A stretch of DNA of 64,000 nt, from positions 1-64,000 of the forward strand of contig JAPTJF010000359.1 in NCBI GenBank assembly GCA_029339195.1. Reading direction: 5' to 3'. The translations under genes were made by a program, and so were the position numbers. Positions 10,660-26,611 of this stretch are shown piece by piece (the first letter of the stretch is position 1; each line of letters begins with the position of its first letter). The stretch comes from Micractinium sp. NFX-FRZ (Eukaryota > Chlorophyta > Trebouxiophyceae > Chlorellales > Chlorellaceae). Below the pieces are notes generated by a model, which worked only from the letters and a program-made list of their open reading frames with translations, had not been told where the DNA came from and searched no databases.

Positions 10660-11690
10660 CGATGTTGTTGGGTCCCAGGCCTCAGTGCCTGCCCATCTCC
10701 CTGCTGAGCATGCCTTGGGTAAGCTGCTCCGATCTCGTCCTGCGATGCTTGAGCGCTCGCATATCAGTGTTTCATTCATGCGTGATTGGTTCATTGAGCA
10801 GCACAGGCGTGTTCTGAGAAGACGTGTAACCCGCACTCAGTCAGTCGGTTGGGCGGGGGGGGAGGGGTTCAACGTGATGGGCAAGCTCAACGTCGCATCA
10901 GGCAGAGCGGAGTGTGGGACTGGGTGCGGAGGGGAAGGGGATGCAGAGGGTGCGGTTTCCAAGTCGACTGCCCTTTTGGAGGGAACGTGGCAGAACAAGG
11001 GTGCATCGGGGCACACTCTTGTGACACAAAGGTCGCATGTGCTGTTCTTTTCGGTGGCGGCGGATAGGCGCCGCCAAGCATCGCTGCTGCCCGTCGCCCA
11101 CGGCCGAGCAATCGATTGGGGCCTGCTCGGATGGGAGGGCGGCGGGGCCGCCGGGTGTGTGCTCAGCGCTCCGCTGCGGCCAGCTGACAGCCTGACGTCA
11201 CCCCCCATTGCGAGAACCGGCAGCAGCCGCCAGGTTGACCGCCCTCCCCCTCGCGCAAACTTGCGGTGTACCTGATGGGCAGGGCGGATGTGCGGGGCGG
11301 GAGGGAGGGCGGGAGCGAGGCGGTGGGTTGGGTTGGGGTGGAGTGGGGTCCGCCCCAACAGGGCGGGAGGGATGCAACGTGCGGTAGGTAAGGAGCATGG
11401 AGGTGCGGGGCCGGGCAGTACATTGGGCAGAAAGGGGTGGTAGGGATGGGGCAGGGCGAGGCGTTCGCCGGCCAGCAGGCAGCTGCCAACGCATGCACGC
11501 CGCCCAAACGCTTCAGCCGCTCGGTGAAAGATAATGACCCGCGAGATACCGGAATTGGAGGCTCCCCGTTTCGCTGGGTGCCGCTGGGGCAAGATTCTGG
11601 GGTGAGCTGGCAGCCCTGCAAAAAGGGACCCCTGGCGCAGGGAGGTGGGGGGTCGGGCGGCTTATCGCCCAATCACGTGTAGTGCACAAA
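10660..11690. other. Intergenic region upstream of the membrane-protein gene
   Basis: Several long open frames occur on both strands, but none has recognisable sequence or splice structure. The last few hundred bases presumably contain the promoter of the gene starting at 11692. No defined element was identified. Confidence 0.35.
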
Positions 11691-11691
11691 C

Positions 11692-13405
11692 ATGCTTGCC
11701 GACCTGAGTTTCTGGGACTCACGCTTGGAGTCCCGCTTTCAGGCGGAGCTTCGCACCACCAGGCGTGGCGTGGTGTGCAGCTTTGGCGCATTTCGCTTCT
11801 GCCTGCTGATCTGGGTGTCGCTCAGGTGAGCCTGCGAGGCGGGGGGCGACGCAGGAAGCGGCAAGCCAGCTGCCGCGCACCAGCGCAGCGGGAGCTGCTG
11901 CCAGCGGGCGCACGGCGCGGCGCGCGTGCCGCTCAAATCAAATCTCCAAACGGAGCGACCCCTGCTTGTATTGCCCCGCTCCTCATCAAAATCTGCCAGG
12001 GCCTGGGTGGACGGGCAGTGGGTCAAGCAAGACGTCTACTTCCTTGCCAGCGCCTGCCTCAGCCTGCTGCCGGCGCTGGCAGTCGCCCCCAGCCTCCCGC
12101 CCCGCCTGGTCAGGTGTGCTTGCCCTGTGCAATTGTTTCCGCTCCGCTGCCTTTGTTTTGCTTTTTCAGCTGTTTCAGTTGATCATCTCGGAACGGTTGG
12201 AGCAGCGGTGCCAGCCCAGTTGCCCGCTCCATGTGCGTTCAACCCCACTCCAGCCCCATCCTCCCACCCCCATCCTCCCGCCAAAATTCCTTCCGCCCCA
12301 TCCTCCCGCCCCATTCTCCCGCCTGCAGCCTGGGCCAGTGGGCCTCTGTACTGGTGGACATCGCGCAGGCGGCCACTGGATGCCACAACCATGCGCACAT
12401 GGTGAGGAGGTGCTCATCGCGGGGGGGCCGTGGGCAACTGCCAGCCGGGGGCGGCAGCCTGCTGAGCAGCATAGCCACCACTCCCAGCCAAAGGGTGCAT
12501 GCATGTGCTTGGCTCGGGCATGGCTGCGGCGGGGCGGCAGCAAGATGGCCCGTTGGATGGATGGGGGGGTGGGTTGGGGGGCCAGCGCCGTGGGCATCGC
12601 ACGCGCAGCGGCACCACTGCTGGGTGCTCTGCCGCCGCCACTGCTGCCAGCTCACGTGCTGCCCTCTGACCCCTCGCCGACCCCACTCGCCCGCCCCCCT
12701 ACGCCCACCTGCCTGCAGGCGCCCAGTCACGCGGGCCTGGCCCCCCTGGCAGCGTTGGCCTACCTGCCCTTTGGCTCCACCGCCCTCTGGATCTACTGCT
12801 ACACCACCTTCTCAGCCCTGCCCTTTCATCAAGAGCTAATCAAGGCGGCCCTGGTGGCCACCGTCCTCATTGCCCGAAGCGACCACATGTGCAGCGGCAG
12901 CCCCGGGCTGCAGAGCGGGTACGCCGTGCTGCACAGGGCGGCACAGGCGGCTGCGCCGGCGGCTGGGCCGGCGGCTGCGCTCTGGCCCACAGGGCTCGGT
13001 TCGATGCTGGCGCTGCAGGGGGCAGGCGACTCCACCGGGCCGGATGCAGCGGCCCGCCTGTGCACGCAGTACCAGCTGCCCGTGCTGCTCACCACCTTTG
13101 TGGCGTGCGCGCTAGCGGTACACCGCACGCAGCGGCACATGCGCCTCCGTTTCCTGCACCGCTGGGCAGCGGCGGCAGGCGGCGGCGGCGAGCCAAGCGA
13201 GCCCGAGCGCCGTGGTGTGGTGGGCTCCTGGAGCGGGCAGCAGAGCAGCACCAGTGGCGCTGCTGGCGGGGAGTGCTCGCTGCTGTCGGCAGCAGCAGCG
13301 GCGGAGCTGGCGTGTGGGCATGCGGCTGGCGACCTCGACTTCTTCCTGTGCATGGGCCTGCCAGCGTTGCTGTGCATCCAGCTTACCTTGGGCCTGGTGC
13401 TGTGA
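11692..13405 (+). CDS. Multi-pass membrane protein of unknown function
   Basis: Unrecognised 335-residue protein. Exons: 11692-11825, 12000-12113, 12329-12401, 12719-13405, all GT-AG with consistent phase. Hydrophobic segments suitable for membrane helices include FGAFRFCLLIWVSL, YFLASACLSLLPALAV, LAALAYLPFGSTALWIYC, LIKAALVATVLIA, LLTTFVACALAV and a C-terminal LPALLCIQLTLGLVL. Between the last two lies a polar loop rich in Ala, Gly and Ser. The donor of exon 2 is placed at 12114 rather than 12109 because only that choice keeps exon 3 in the frame LGQWASVLVDIAQAATGCH. The start codon is the first Met of that frame after an upstream stop, and an unseen 5' exon is possible. No catalytic motif is visible, so function cannot be assigned. 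Confidence 0.6.
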
Positions 13406-13546
13406 CGATGCCCTGCTCCGCTCTGCCCCATCTGGTTCCATGCTCTGTGATCGTGCCATGCCTTGATGGGCACTCATCCTTCAGCACTGCGTCCTTGTGT
13501 ACAATCTGTGACTGCCTGCTTGCAAGCACTGCATCCTGTGCCGCCG

Positions 13547-13940
13547 GCCTCCCTCCTTTCAATAGCACCCACCCTCCCCCAACGACACCCACCTTCTGCC
13601 CCACCTCATGCCGTGCCGCCGGCCTCCCTCCTTTCAATAGCACCCACCCTCCCGCAACGACACCCACCCTCTCCCCCAGCACCCACCCTCCCGGTTTGAC
13701 TCCCACCCTCTCCCCCACCTCATGCTGTGCCGTCGGCCTCCCTCCTTTCAATAGCACCCACCCTCCCGGTTTGACTCCCACCCTCTCCCCCACCTCATGC
13801 CGTGCTTACAGCCTCCCTCCTTTCAATAGCACCCACCCTCCCGGTTTGACACCCACCCTCTCCTCCACCTTATGCTGTGCCGACGGCCTCCCTCCTTTCA
13901 ATAGCACCCACCCTCCCGCAACGACACCCACCCTCTTGTA
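13547..13940. repeat. Minisatellite downstream of the membrane-protein gene
   Basis: Five tandem units of about 65-110 bp each begin with the phrase GCCTCCCTCCTTTCAATAGC, at about 13548, 13623, 13735, 13811 and 13886. Units vary in the number of internal CCCACCCTCCC blocks. The array lies in the probable 3' untranslated region of the gene ending at 13405. Confidence 0.9.
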
Positions 13941-13941
13941 A
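13937..13941 (+). terminator. Candidate TGTAA polyadenylation signal
   Basis: TGTAA is the usual polyadenylation signal of green algae. This one lies 532 nt after the stop codon at 13405, just past the minisatellite. Assignment rests on motif and position only. Confidence 0.3.
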
Positions 13942-14454
13942 ACATGCATGAGGCTCTCTTTGATGCAACACGTGTGGCTTGAGCTCCCTGTGTGCAGCGG
14001 CCGGCAAGGCTCTTGCCTTCACAGCAGTGGAGTTGCTGGCACCTGCTCAAGGCGCCTTGCTTGGTTGGCCTGCACTTGTGTTCGCTCCTTTGAGATCGCT
14101 TGCCTGAGTTGTGACGGCTTCATTGAGAAGGCTTCCCAGGGATGGCTTCCCTGAGATATGAATCATAAGCGCCGCCGCCGCCGTGCCGCCACCCGCCTAC
14201 TACAGGTGCACCTTGCATGCCCTCCGCGCACCCTAAGGCGTACCATTGCGCAACCCACACTCTTCAACCTGTGGCATGCATGCTTGAGGAGCCCAACTCC
14301 GTTCTGTCCGGACCGTCTGCTGTGGCGTGCTGTGGCGGCCGAAATGCCGCACCCCTACGTTTCCCAAATCGCAAGCGATGTGTCTCGAGTTGCCAGCTTT
14401 CCGTGCCTCTGTCCCATCAGGCTTGGACGGCTTCTGCCCCCGATCACCTTCGTG

Positions 14455-17400
14455 ATGGCCCAGGCAGCAAGCGCACAGCGGCATGCAGGCCCCGTGGGCA
14501 GGCCCAGTGCACCACGGTCCCGCCGTGCCTGTGTGGTGCCGCGGGCCGTGACGCCCACGCTGCAGCCCGGGCTGGAGAACCGCACGGCGCCGTCGTGGCT
14601 GGCGGAGCCGCTGCGCCACGTGGTGAAGAGCCAGCAGTTCAACCAGGAGGCGCTGGAGCACGTGTTCAAGGTGTCCCGCGAGATGGAGACGGTGCGGCCA
14701 GGCACGGACGAGAGCCGGCAGCTGCAGGGTGCCATCATGTCCACCCTCTTCTACGAGCCCTCCACCCGCACCCGCCTCTCGTTTGAATCTGCCATGGCCC
14801 GACTGGGCGGCACCATCCTCACCACAGAAAGCGCAGCCGAGTTCTCCTCAGCAGCCAAGGGGGAGACGCTGGAAGGTGCGGGGTGCAGCGGCAGGGAATG
14901 GGGGGAGGGGAGGTTGGGGCGGGCAGCCATGGGAGGGGCGGGTGAGGCAGGAGGTGGGCGGGCGCTGCCGAGTGGCAAGTGCGGCCCTGCATGGGCCCTG
15001 CATGGCTGGGCCCCATGCAGCGTGTGGCAGGTTTCGGGCTCGCTCCTGCTGTGCAGAGCCTTTGAGGTGTTAGGGTTTTGGGTGTTAGCATGGGCACAAA
15101 CCCCAGCCCCAGAGCGGCCTCCCTCCCTCCAAACTGCAGCTTGCTGCCCAGCGGTGTCGCCCCGCCTGGTGCGCTCGGCACTGCGCGCCTCACTCCCTGC
15201 CCCTGCCTGCCTCATCTCCCCGTCATCTTCCTGTCCCTGCCCGCAGACACAATCCGCACTGTGGAGGCGTATGCCGATGTGGTGGTGCTGCGCCACTTCC
15301 AGGTGCCTTGCTGGACTGCTCCTCCCTTGTGTAGCTCTCCCGCCTGCATGCATGCATGCATGCATGCATGCATGCCCGTCTGCCTGCCCTCGTGCCTGTG
15401 CTGCCCTGCCGGGGAGCAGGGAACAGGAGCAGCAGGCCGTTGGGTCAGCCTGTGCCGCATGCCCCTGAAACATCTGCTGGAAGCACTGCTGGGGCGCAGG
15501 GTGCAGTTGTCAGGTGGGGGCTGGCCGGGGCCTGCAAGTGAGAAGGGCGGCCCTGGCTCCTCTACAACTCTATCCACGGCAGGCGGGCCAGCAGCCACCT
15601 CCCAGCCTACCCGCCGCTTGCTCATCCGCCTGCCCTCCTTGACCACCTCACCCCACCCCACCCCGCCCCTCGCCCCTGCAGGCGGGATCAGCTGAGAAGG
15701 CGGCAGCCGCTGCCTCCATCCCAATCATCAACGCAGGGGACGGCCCCGGCCAGCACCCCACGCAGGTGCCTGTGTGGTTAATAGAGGGCAGCGTTGTGGT
15801 ACGGGCCCTGCAGGGCGTCCCTGCAGCAGCCAGCCAACTGTCTAGCACAAGAGATGAGGGAACTGCAGTACCTCTAGTCATGGTTCTGCCCTTCTCACTG
15901 AGTGCAAGATGATGGCCTGTCTTCCTCACTGAGCAACATCCGGCTCCTCCCCATGTAGGCCCTGCTGGGCGAGACGCGCCACTCCACCACAAGCACAGGC
16001 GGTCCATCCCTCCAACCCCTCCTTCCTTCTTGCTCCAACCCCTCCGTGCTCCTCCCCTGCAGGCCCTGCTGGACGTGTACACCATCCAGCGGGAGATTGG
16101 GCGGCTGGAGAACTTCAAGATCGGGCTGATCGGCGACTTGGCCAACGGCCGCACCGTGCGCTCCCTCGCCTACGTCCTCTCCATGTACAGCAACGTCAAG
16201 ATGTACTTTGTGGCGCCAGACGTGGTGAGTGGGGGAGCCAGCGTCTGTGTTCATTTCATCTCTCCGTGGTGAGTGGGCGAGCCAGCGTCTCGTGCCTTGT
16301 GCTGTTACAATTGCCAAGGGAGTGAGCGAGTGCCACGTGTTCGGTTTCAGAGGCAGGCGGGTGCCCATGTTGGTGCTAAATATGTGGGAGAACAACGACA
16401 TGAGGTGGCCAGGTGGCAGAGTGAGCTGTCATCCCTGGTTGCATCATGCTGGCATCCCTGTGCTCCTCCCCTTCGCCTCGCATGCTCCCCCCTCTTTCCC
16501 CCGCTCCCCGCAGTGCCGCTGTGGGGGGACGACATCATCACTCCGCCCCAGCCGCTCACCCTGCCCCGCAAAATTCCAACGCGGTGCCCTGTTTCCCTGT
16601 GCCCACACGATGCCCCCCTGCAGTGCCGAATGAAGGACGACATCAAGAGCTACCTGAGCAGCGTGGGCGTGGACTGGGAGGAGGTGGATGACCTGGCGGC
16701 GGTGAGCATGTGGTGGGGGGAGGCGGAGGGAGTGGGGTGACGGTGGGGAGGGGTAGGGAGCTGGGGGCGGTCACAATCCAGACAGGCAGTTGACACAGCC
16801 AGGGGTGTGGGAAGCAGGCGGTGGTGGCGGTGGTGGTGGCGGCGGCAGCGGTGGATGCACGATCTGGCCCAAGGAAAGTGTGGGTCCGCTGTGGCAGTGG
16901 CGCGTGCGCAGGGCGCGTGCATCACCATGTGGCACTGCCGCCACCCCAGGTGCCAACATGCCAGTGCCCCTCGTGCCCATTCATCTGCCCGCCAGCCTGC
17001 CTGCCCCCGAGGATGCCAGGCTACCCGCCCCACCCCCACACGTTGGGCATTTTTTTTCCTTCAAAATGTCCTCATGCCAGGTGGCGTCTGACGTGGATGT
17101 GCTGTACCAGACGCGCATCCAGAAGGAGCGCTTCCAGGACAGGCAAGCAGAGCAGCAGCAGCAGAAGCAGCAGTCAGCAGAAGCAGTCAGCAGCGTCGGT
17201 TGGCAATGCTGGGCGGGTCACTGTGGCGAGTGTGCTAGCACATTGATGCCCTCCCCACCCCTGCCTCGCCCCACCCCCACTCGACCGCTCTTGAGATTGC
17301 AGGCCAACCGGCCACGAGAAGTACCCCTCCCCTCCCCTGCCGCCCCTCCCTCCTGCTCACTCGCTGCCGCCCCCACCTTGTCTTTCTGTCCACTGTGCCC

Positions 17401-18114
17401 CACCAACCCTGCAGGCCCGACGACTATGAGAAGGCCAAGGGCAAGTACATCATCAACACGGAGACGATGAAGCAGCTGAGGCAGGACGCGGTGGTGATGC
17501 ACCCGCTGCCGCGCGTGGACGAGGTGCGGTGGACCGAGGCCGGGCGGTTGATGGATGGATGCTGGTGGAATGTGTGTGTGTGCCGGTGTGTGTGCCGGTG
17601 TGGGTGTGGTGTGCTTGGGCTTGGTGATGCTTCCGTTGGCACCCGTGTGTGGTTGTATGCGGTAGTCGGGGGTTGTTGGAGGCGTGGTGGGGGCAAGGAG
17701 CAGGGGCCCGGCCAAAGAATGGATGTGAGGGCTGCCGAGGGGGGTGGAAGGAGGGGGGCCAGGGGTGGTGAGGGTGGAGGTCAGGGGGATGATACCCCAG
17801 CCCCCTGTGCATTGATGGATATGACGCATGTAGAGTTGTTGCATTGCATGCGCATCTGGCTGGCGGCAGGGCGACCCTGACGTCGTGTCACCACAAGCTG
17901 GCAGTCGCACTGCCTATGCCTTTGGGAGAACCCATCCATGGTTCGGCTTGGGATAACCATCAACACTATTTACACCCCCCTGTCCTGCCCGTAGATCGAC
18001 CCAGCGGTGGATGCCGACCCGCGTGCCGCCTACTTCCGCCAGGCCCGCAACGGCCTGTACGTGCGCATGGCCCTGCTCAAGCTGTGCCTGGAGGGGCGGG
18101 AGCTGGCGCACTGA
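14455..18114 (+). CDS. PYRB: Aspartate carbamoyltransferase, plastid-targeted
   Basis: Joins carbamoyl phosphate and aspartate to form carbamoyl aspartate in de novo pyrimidine synthesis. Exons: 14455-14875, 15247-15302, 15682-15765, 16063-16224, 16624-16701, 17081-17142, 17415-17523, 17995-18114 (363 residues). Carbamoyl-phosphate site STRTR is at residues 103-107, HPTQ at 184-187, and the HPLPR loop at 317-321. The C-terminus [21 protein letters not shown] is cut here to the family signature and is typical of plant enzymes. The first ~35 residues are Ala/Arg/Ser-rich and look like a chloroplast transit peptide, matching the plastid location of plant ATCase. Intron 6 has a GC donor (GCAAGC at 17143). 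Decayed copies of the exon 4 donor (16266) and of the exon 5 acceptor (16511) lie inside intron 4. A broken partial copy of exon 1 sits at 10552. Confidence 0.95.
15346..15374. repeat. (GCAT)n microsatellite in ATCase intron 2
   Basis: About seven head-to-tail GCAT tetranucleotides form a self-complementary run. It lies between exons 2 and 3 of ATCase. Confidence 0.9.
16266..16541 (+). repeat. Exon-edge copies in ATCase intron 4
   Basis: Positions 16266-16290 repeat the exon 4 donor context at 16222-16246 (GTGGTGAGTGGG and then GAGCCAGCGTCT). Positions 16511-16541 repeat the start of exon 5 at 16621 (CAGTGCCG, later GACGACATCA). Both copies are diverged and presumably not spliced. Confidence 0.7.
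17568..17612. repeat. TG-rich simple repeat in ATCase intron 7
   Basis: Interrupted (TG)n tract with GTGTGTGTGCCGG units just after the exon 7 donor. Confidence 0.8.
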
Positions 18115-19241
18115 GCGTTCAGTGCGCAGCACAGATGGGGCACTCGGACCTGGGGCGCTGAGCGCAGCCCGCGCCGTTCATCCTGCGCCGCGGCACCCTG
18201 CTCACTCAAGCTCTCTGCCTGGAGCTGACGCTCTGAGTGAGGGGCGGTGCGCCACCCCATGCTGTGCGTATGCCCACGCCGTGGAGCGCTGCAAGGAGAG
18301 GAGTGGAAAGCTGAGCGGCTTGGCCGGCTGGCCGAGCAGAGCGAGCAAGCGAGCAAGCGGGGGCACGCTCGATGCAGCGGGGGCGGGCCTGCGGGCCCGC
18401 CTGCCAGCCCGCAGTTTGTGCCTGAGCAAGGCGGGTGTGGCGGTCGCGTGCATGCCTTGCAGCTTGCACAGGCCACCTGCCCAGAGAGGGGAAGCAAGCA
18501 CAGCCGCCTTGCCGCAATCCAGAGCCACAGCACCCATCATGCACTTCCGTTTCTTCCCACACAACACTGCTTTTGACCGCCTCGGGCTGCTTTTACCACC
18601 TCACTGTCCCCACACACCTGGTATACTTTTGTTTTGTTAGGGTCCCTGTCTGCCCCTTTGCTAGCGTTCTGCTGCCATGCGCTGTGTCTTTCAGGCACGC
18701 ACTGAAATTCAGGCGGCCCCCGCCCGGTGTTCACTCTCTATGTGCACACGCATGGTGCGCAGGTGTGACTCGGGTCTGCCTACCAGAGGGACTGAGACGA
18801 GGCATTGTGCTGCTCCTGCTGTGTTTGTGGTTGACACGGTCCCCAGACGAAAGACAGGGGTCTGGGGCAGTTCACGAGGCAGCGGCAGAGCGGGGGTGCA
18901 GTACATACTGGGGTGTAACGGCATGTGCTGCATGCAGCAGCGGCAAGAGGGTGCAGGTGACTGCGGTGCTGCTGGCACCGCCACAGCTGCAGCAGCGGCG
19001 AGGGGTCAGCTCATTACGGCTTCATTAAAAGCTAATGCTGCTGATGCCGCAGCCACCGCTGCTCCCACTGCCTGCCTGCGGCCGCCGTCACCGCCTGCCT
19101 GCTGGCTGCACGCCGGGCCTGCCGGGAGCCAGGCTGCGTGCTGCCTGCTGCGGTCCCTCGGCGCCAGGCTGCCTGCCAGCCCCAGCCCACCAGGGTTCCC
19201 CCGTCAAAGCCTGGCAGCCTCAGTCTGACATCCCCCCTGCC
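18115..19241. other. Convergent 3' region between ATCase and the Ala/Lys/Glu-rich gene
   Basis: No convincing exon. A TGTAA at 18914-18918 could serve ATCase but is 800 nt from its stop. GC content drops in the middle part (about 18540-18680). The region probably contains the 3' untranslated ends of both flanking genes. Confidence 0.4.
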
Positions 19242-21193
19242 TCAGTCCAGGTCCTCATCAGTCATCCCCTCAGTGTACTCCTCATCCTGCTGCTGCTGCT
19301 CCTTGGGATCTGCAGAGCAGGCAGCGCCAGGCAGGCGGGGGGTGAGCAATACACGGGGCGCCGCGGTACAAGGGGGTGCATGAAAGGGGGCGGGGAGGCT
19401 GAGGGCGGCATGGCTTGGAACCCTTGCAATCCAGAGAGAGGTTGCTGCCAGCTGGCTGGCTCGTGCTTCGGGGTCATGCGTGCCTGCCAACAGCCTATTC
19501 CAACAGCAAGCAGCGAGCCAACCCCACCCGCAACTGCCAGCCGGTCAGATCTGCTGCCAGCCCCTCCCTGCCCTCCCCCTGCCGCCAAAAGCAGCCGCTG
19601 CCCACTCTGCTGTCTCGGCCCCCAACCTCGCTTGCTGCGCAGCCAACACCGCAACACAGCATGCACATCGGGCACAGCACAGCACAGCACGCACCGGCTG
19701 CAGGCGCCTTCTCCTGAGGCGTGGGCGCCGCCTTCTTGGCAGCCGCCCCCGCAGCAGCCGCCTTCTCCTCATCTGCTGCCGCGGCAGCCGCCTTCTTGTC
19801 CTCCGCCGCCTTCTTGGCAGCCTCTGCCGCCTTCTTGGCAGCTGCCTCCTCCGCCGCCGCCTCCTTGGCAGCTTCCGCCTTCTTGGCGGCCTCCCCCTCT
19901 GCCCCCGCCTTCTTTGCCTCCCCCTCTGCCGCCTTTTTAGCCTCGGCCTCAGCCGCCTTCTTGGCGGCCTGCGCCTCTGCCTCAGCCGCCGATGCCGCAG
20001 CCGCCTTCTCCTTTGCCTCCTCCTCCTTAAGCTTTGCCTCCTCCTCGGCAGCCTTCTTCCTCGCTGCCTCCTCCACCTTCCTGGCTGCCTCCGCCTCCAC
20101 CTCTGCCGCCCGCTTTGCCTCCGCCTCTGCCGCCGCTTTCTTCGTCGCCTCCTCCTCCTCCTGGCGAGCTGCCTCCTCACGCGTGGCCGCCTCGGCTGCC
20201 GCACGCTCCGCCTCGGCTGCCCGCAGAGCCTCCGCCTCGGCTGCCCGCTTCGCCTCGGCCTGCTTCTGCGCCTGCCGGCTGCGGTCAATCACAGCCTCCA
20301 CCCCCAGCTCGGGATCCGCCACTGCAGGCAGGCGGGCGGGTGGAGTGGATCGGGCAGGCAGGTGCGGAGATGGGTTGCATGCAGCGGGGAAGCGAGCAGG
20401 GATGTTAGGGGGATGCGAGCCGGATGCGGGCGCCGCCGGCGGGCGGGCACATCCCTTTGCACACTCCTGTGCACACTGTCGCCATTCCCCTGCCCCGGCG
20501 CCTTCCGGACAAGACCTGCTGCAGCATGCCTGGCCCACGCCCGGCAGCAGCTGCCCACGCCCGCAACAGAGAAGCACCAGGAGCAGGCTGCCGCAGCACT
20601 CACTTCCACCCCGGAAGTCGCTTGTTGTGGGCGGGTCGCTCCGGTAGTTGACCACCAGGCCCATCAGCGCTCCAAACACGAGGAGCAGCCCCACTCCCAC
20701 CACCGCCTTCTGCTTGTTGCTCATCCGGGTGCCTACCGGCGCGGGGGCCTGCACCGACAGCGGCTGCAGGCGCGGGGCGGCGGGGAGGGGCATGAGGGCA
20801 CGGCCAGCAGGGGGCGCGGGGTGGGCGCGGGGGCGAGGGAGGATGAAGCCTCCAGCGGCAGCTCAGGCGGGCATGAGCACAAGCCCCAGGGCTGGGCGCT
20901 GCTGCGGGCGGCTGGCGAGCCCAAAGGCAAGGCGAGGCGCAACCACCGCTCCTTCCCCTCGGGGCCCCGCCGCCTGCACCGCCGCACCTTCACCCGTAGG
21001 TTGCTCAGCAGGCGCTGCTCCTCGTCATCGTTGATCCCCTGCTTGCGCAGCTCATCCTGCAGCGGGGGCCAGGCAGGAGAGCAGGGGGAACGAGCGTGGG
21101 TGTGCGGCGGGGAGGTCGAGGCGTGTGGGGGAGTGGGCACCGCTCGCGCCACGGTGCACCCACCTCTATGAATCGAGAAAGCTCGCTGGCCAT
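19242..21193 (-). CDS. Single-span membrane protein with long Ala/Lys/Glu helix
   Basis: Unidentified 312-residue protein. Exons on the minus strand: 21193-21164, 21056-20988, 20748-20604, 20321-19695, 19309-19242, phases consistent. The N-terminus MASELSRFIEDELRKQGIND is short and charged. A predicted membrane helix (KAVVGVGLLLVFGALMGLVV) follows at about residues 42-61. About 200 residues of Ala, Lys and Glu with Arg come next (units such as KKAAEAEAKKAAEGEAKKA), predicted to form a long rigid alpha helix. The tail is acidic (DEEYTEGMTDEDLD). The layout resembles bacterial TolA-like spacers only in composition, and homology is not implied. It might bridge a membrane and another structure. 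It shares a 309-bp divergent promoter region with DHFR-TS. The opposite strand gives a 563-residue open frame that is an artefact. Confidence 0.7.
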
Positions 21194-21502
21194 CCTGAAA
21201 CGGGCTGCTCTACTCCGGTCTGCTCGTCCACAGGACTGTGGGGGCCTTGTGCAAGCTCGATGCGTGATGTCTAGGACCGAGTTGCAGACTTGGATGCTCG
21301 CGATCTGCGCTCAGGGGCGCGAACGGGCTTAGCAGCAGCAACTGCCAGCCTGGCAGTGAGTTTCTTCTGCTGGCGCCCTGCTGCCGCTGCCAGCTCGATC
21401 TGCAGCGCTCGCATAGGATCTGACCATCCAGCACCGCCCTCTGCCAGTGCGACAGGCGGCCGCTCGGTTTCAAGGTTCAAACCGGGGAGCAGCGCCAAAA
21501 GG
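21194..21502. promoter_or_regulatory. Divergent promoter region, membrane protein / DHFR-TS
   Basis: 309 bp separate two start codons facing away from each other. No exon is apparent, so both promoters and 5' untranslated regions should fit here. No TATA box or named element was identified. Confidence 0.5.

Positions 21503-26611
<5,109 letters not shown>

Noticed and set aside
15346..15374. Self-complementary GCAT run as a regulatory element
   Set aside because: Simple microsatellite within an intron; nothing ties it to regulation.
14158..15468. 436-residue continuous plus-strand frame for ATCase
   Set aside because: It runs through intron 1 and starts upstream of the likely start. The protein after GETLE is not ATCase until exon 2 at 15247 is spliced in.
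19480..21171. 563-residue open frame on the plus strand
   Set aside because: It is the antisense of the Ala/Lys/Glu-rich coding exon. Low-complexity codons (GCC, AAG, GAG) rarely give stops on the other strand. The minus strand has a coherent spliced model with a signal-anchor and acidic tail.
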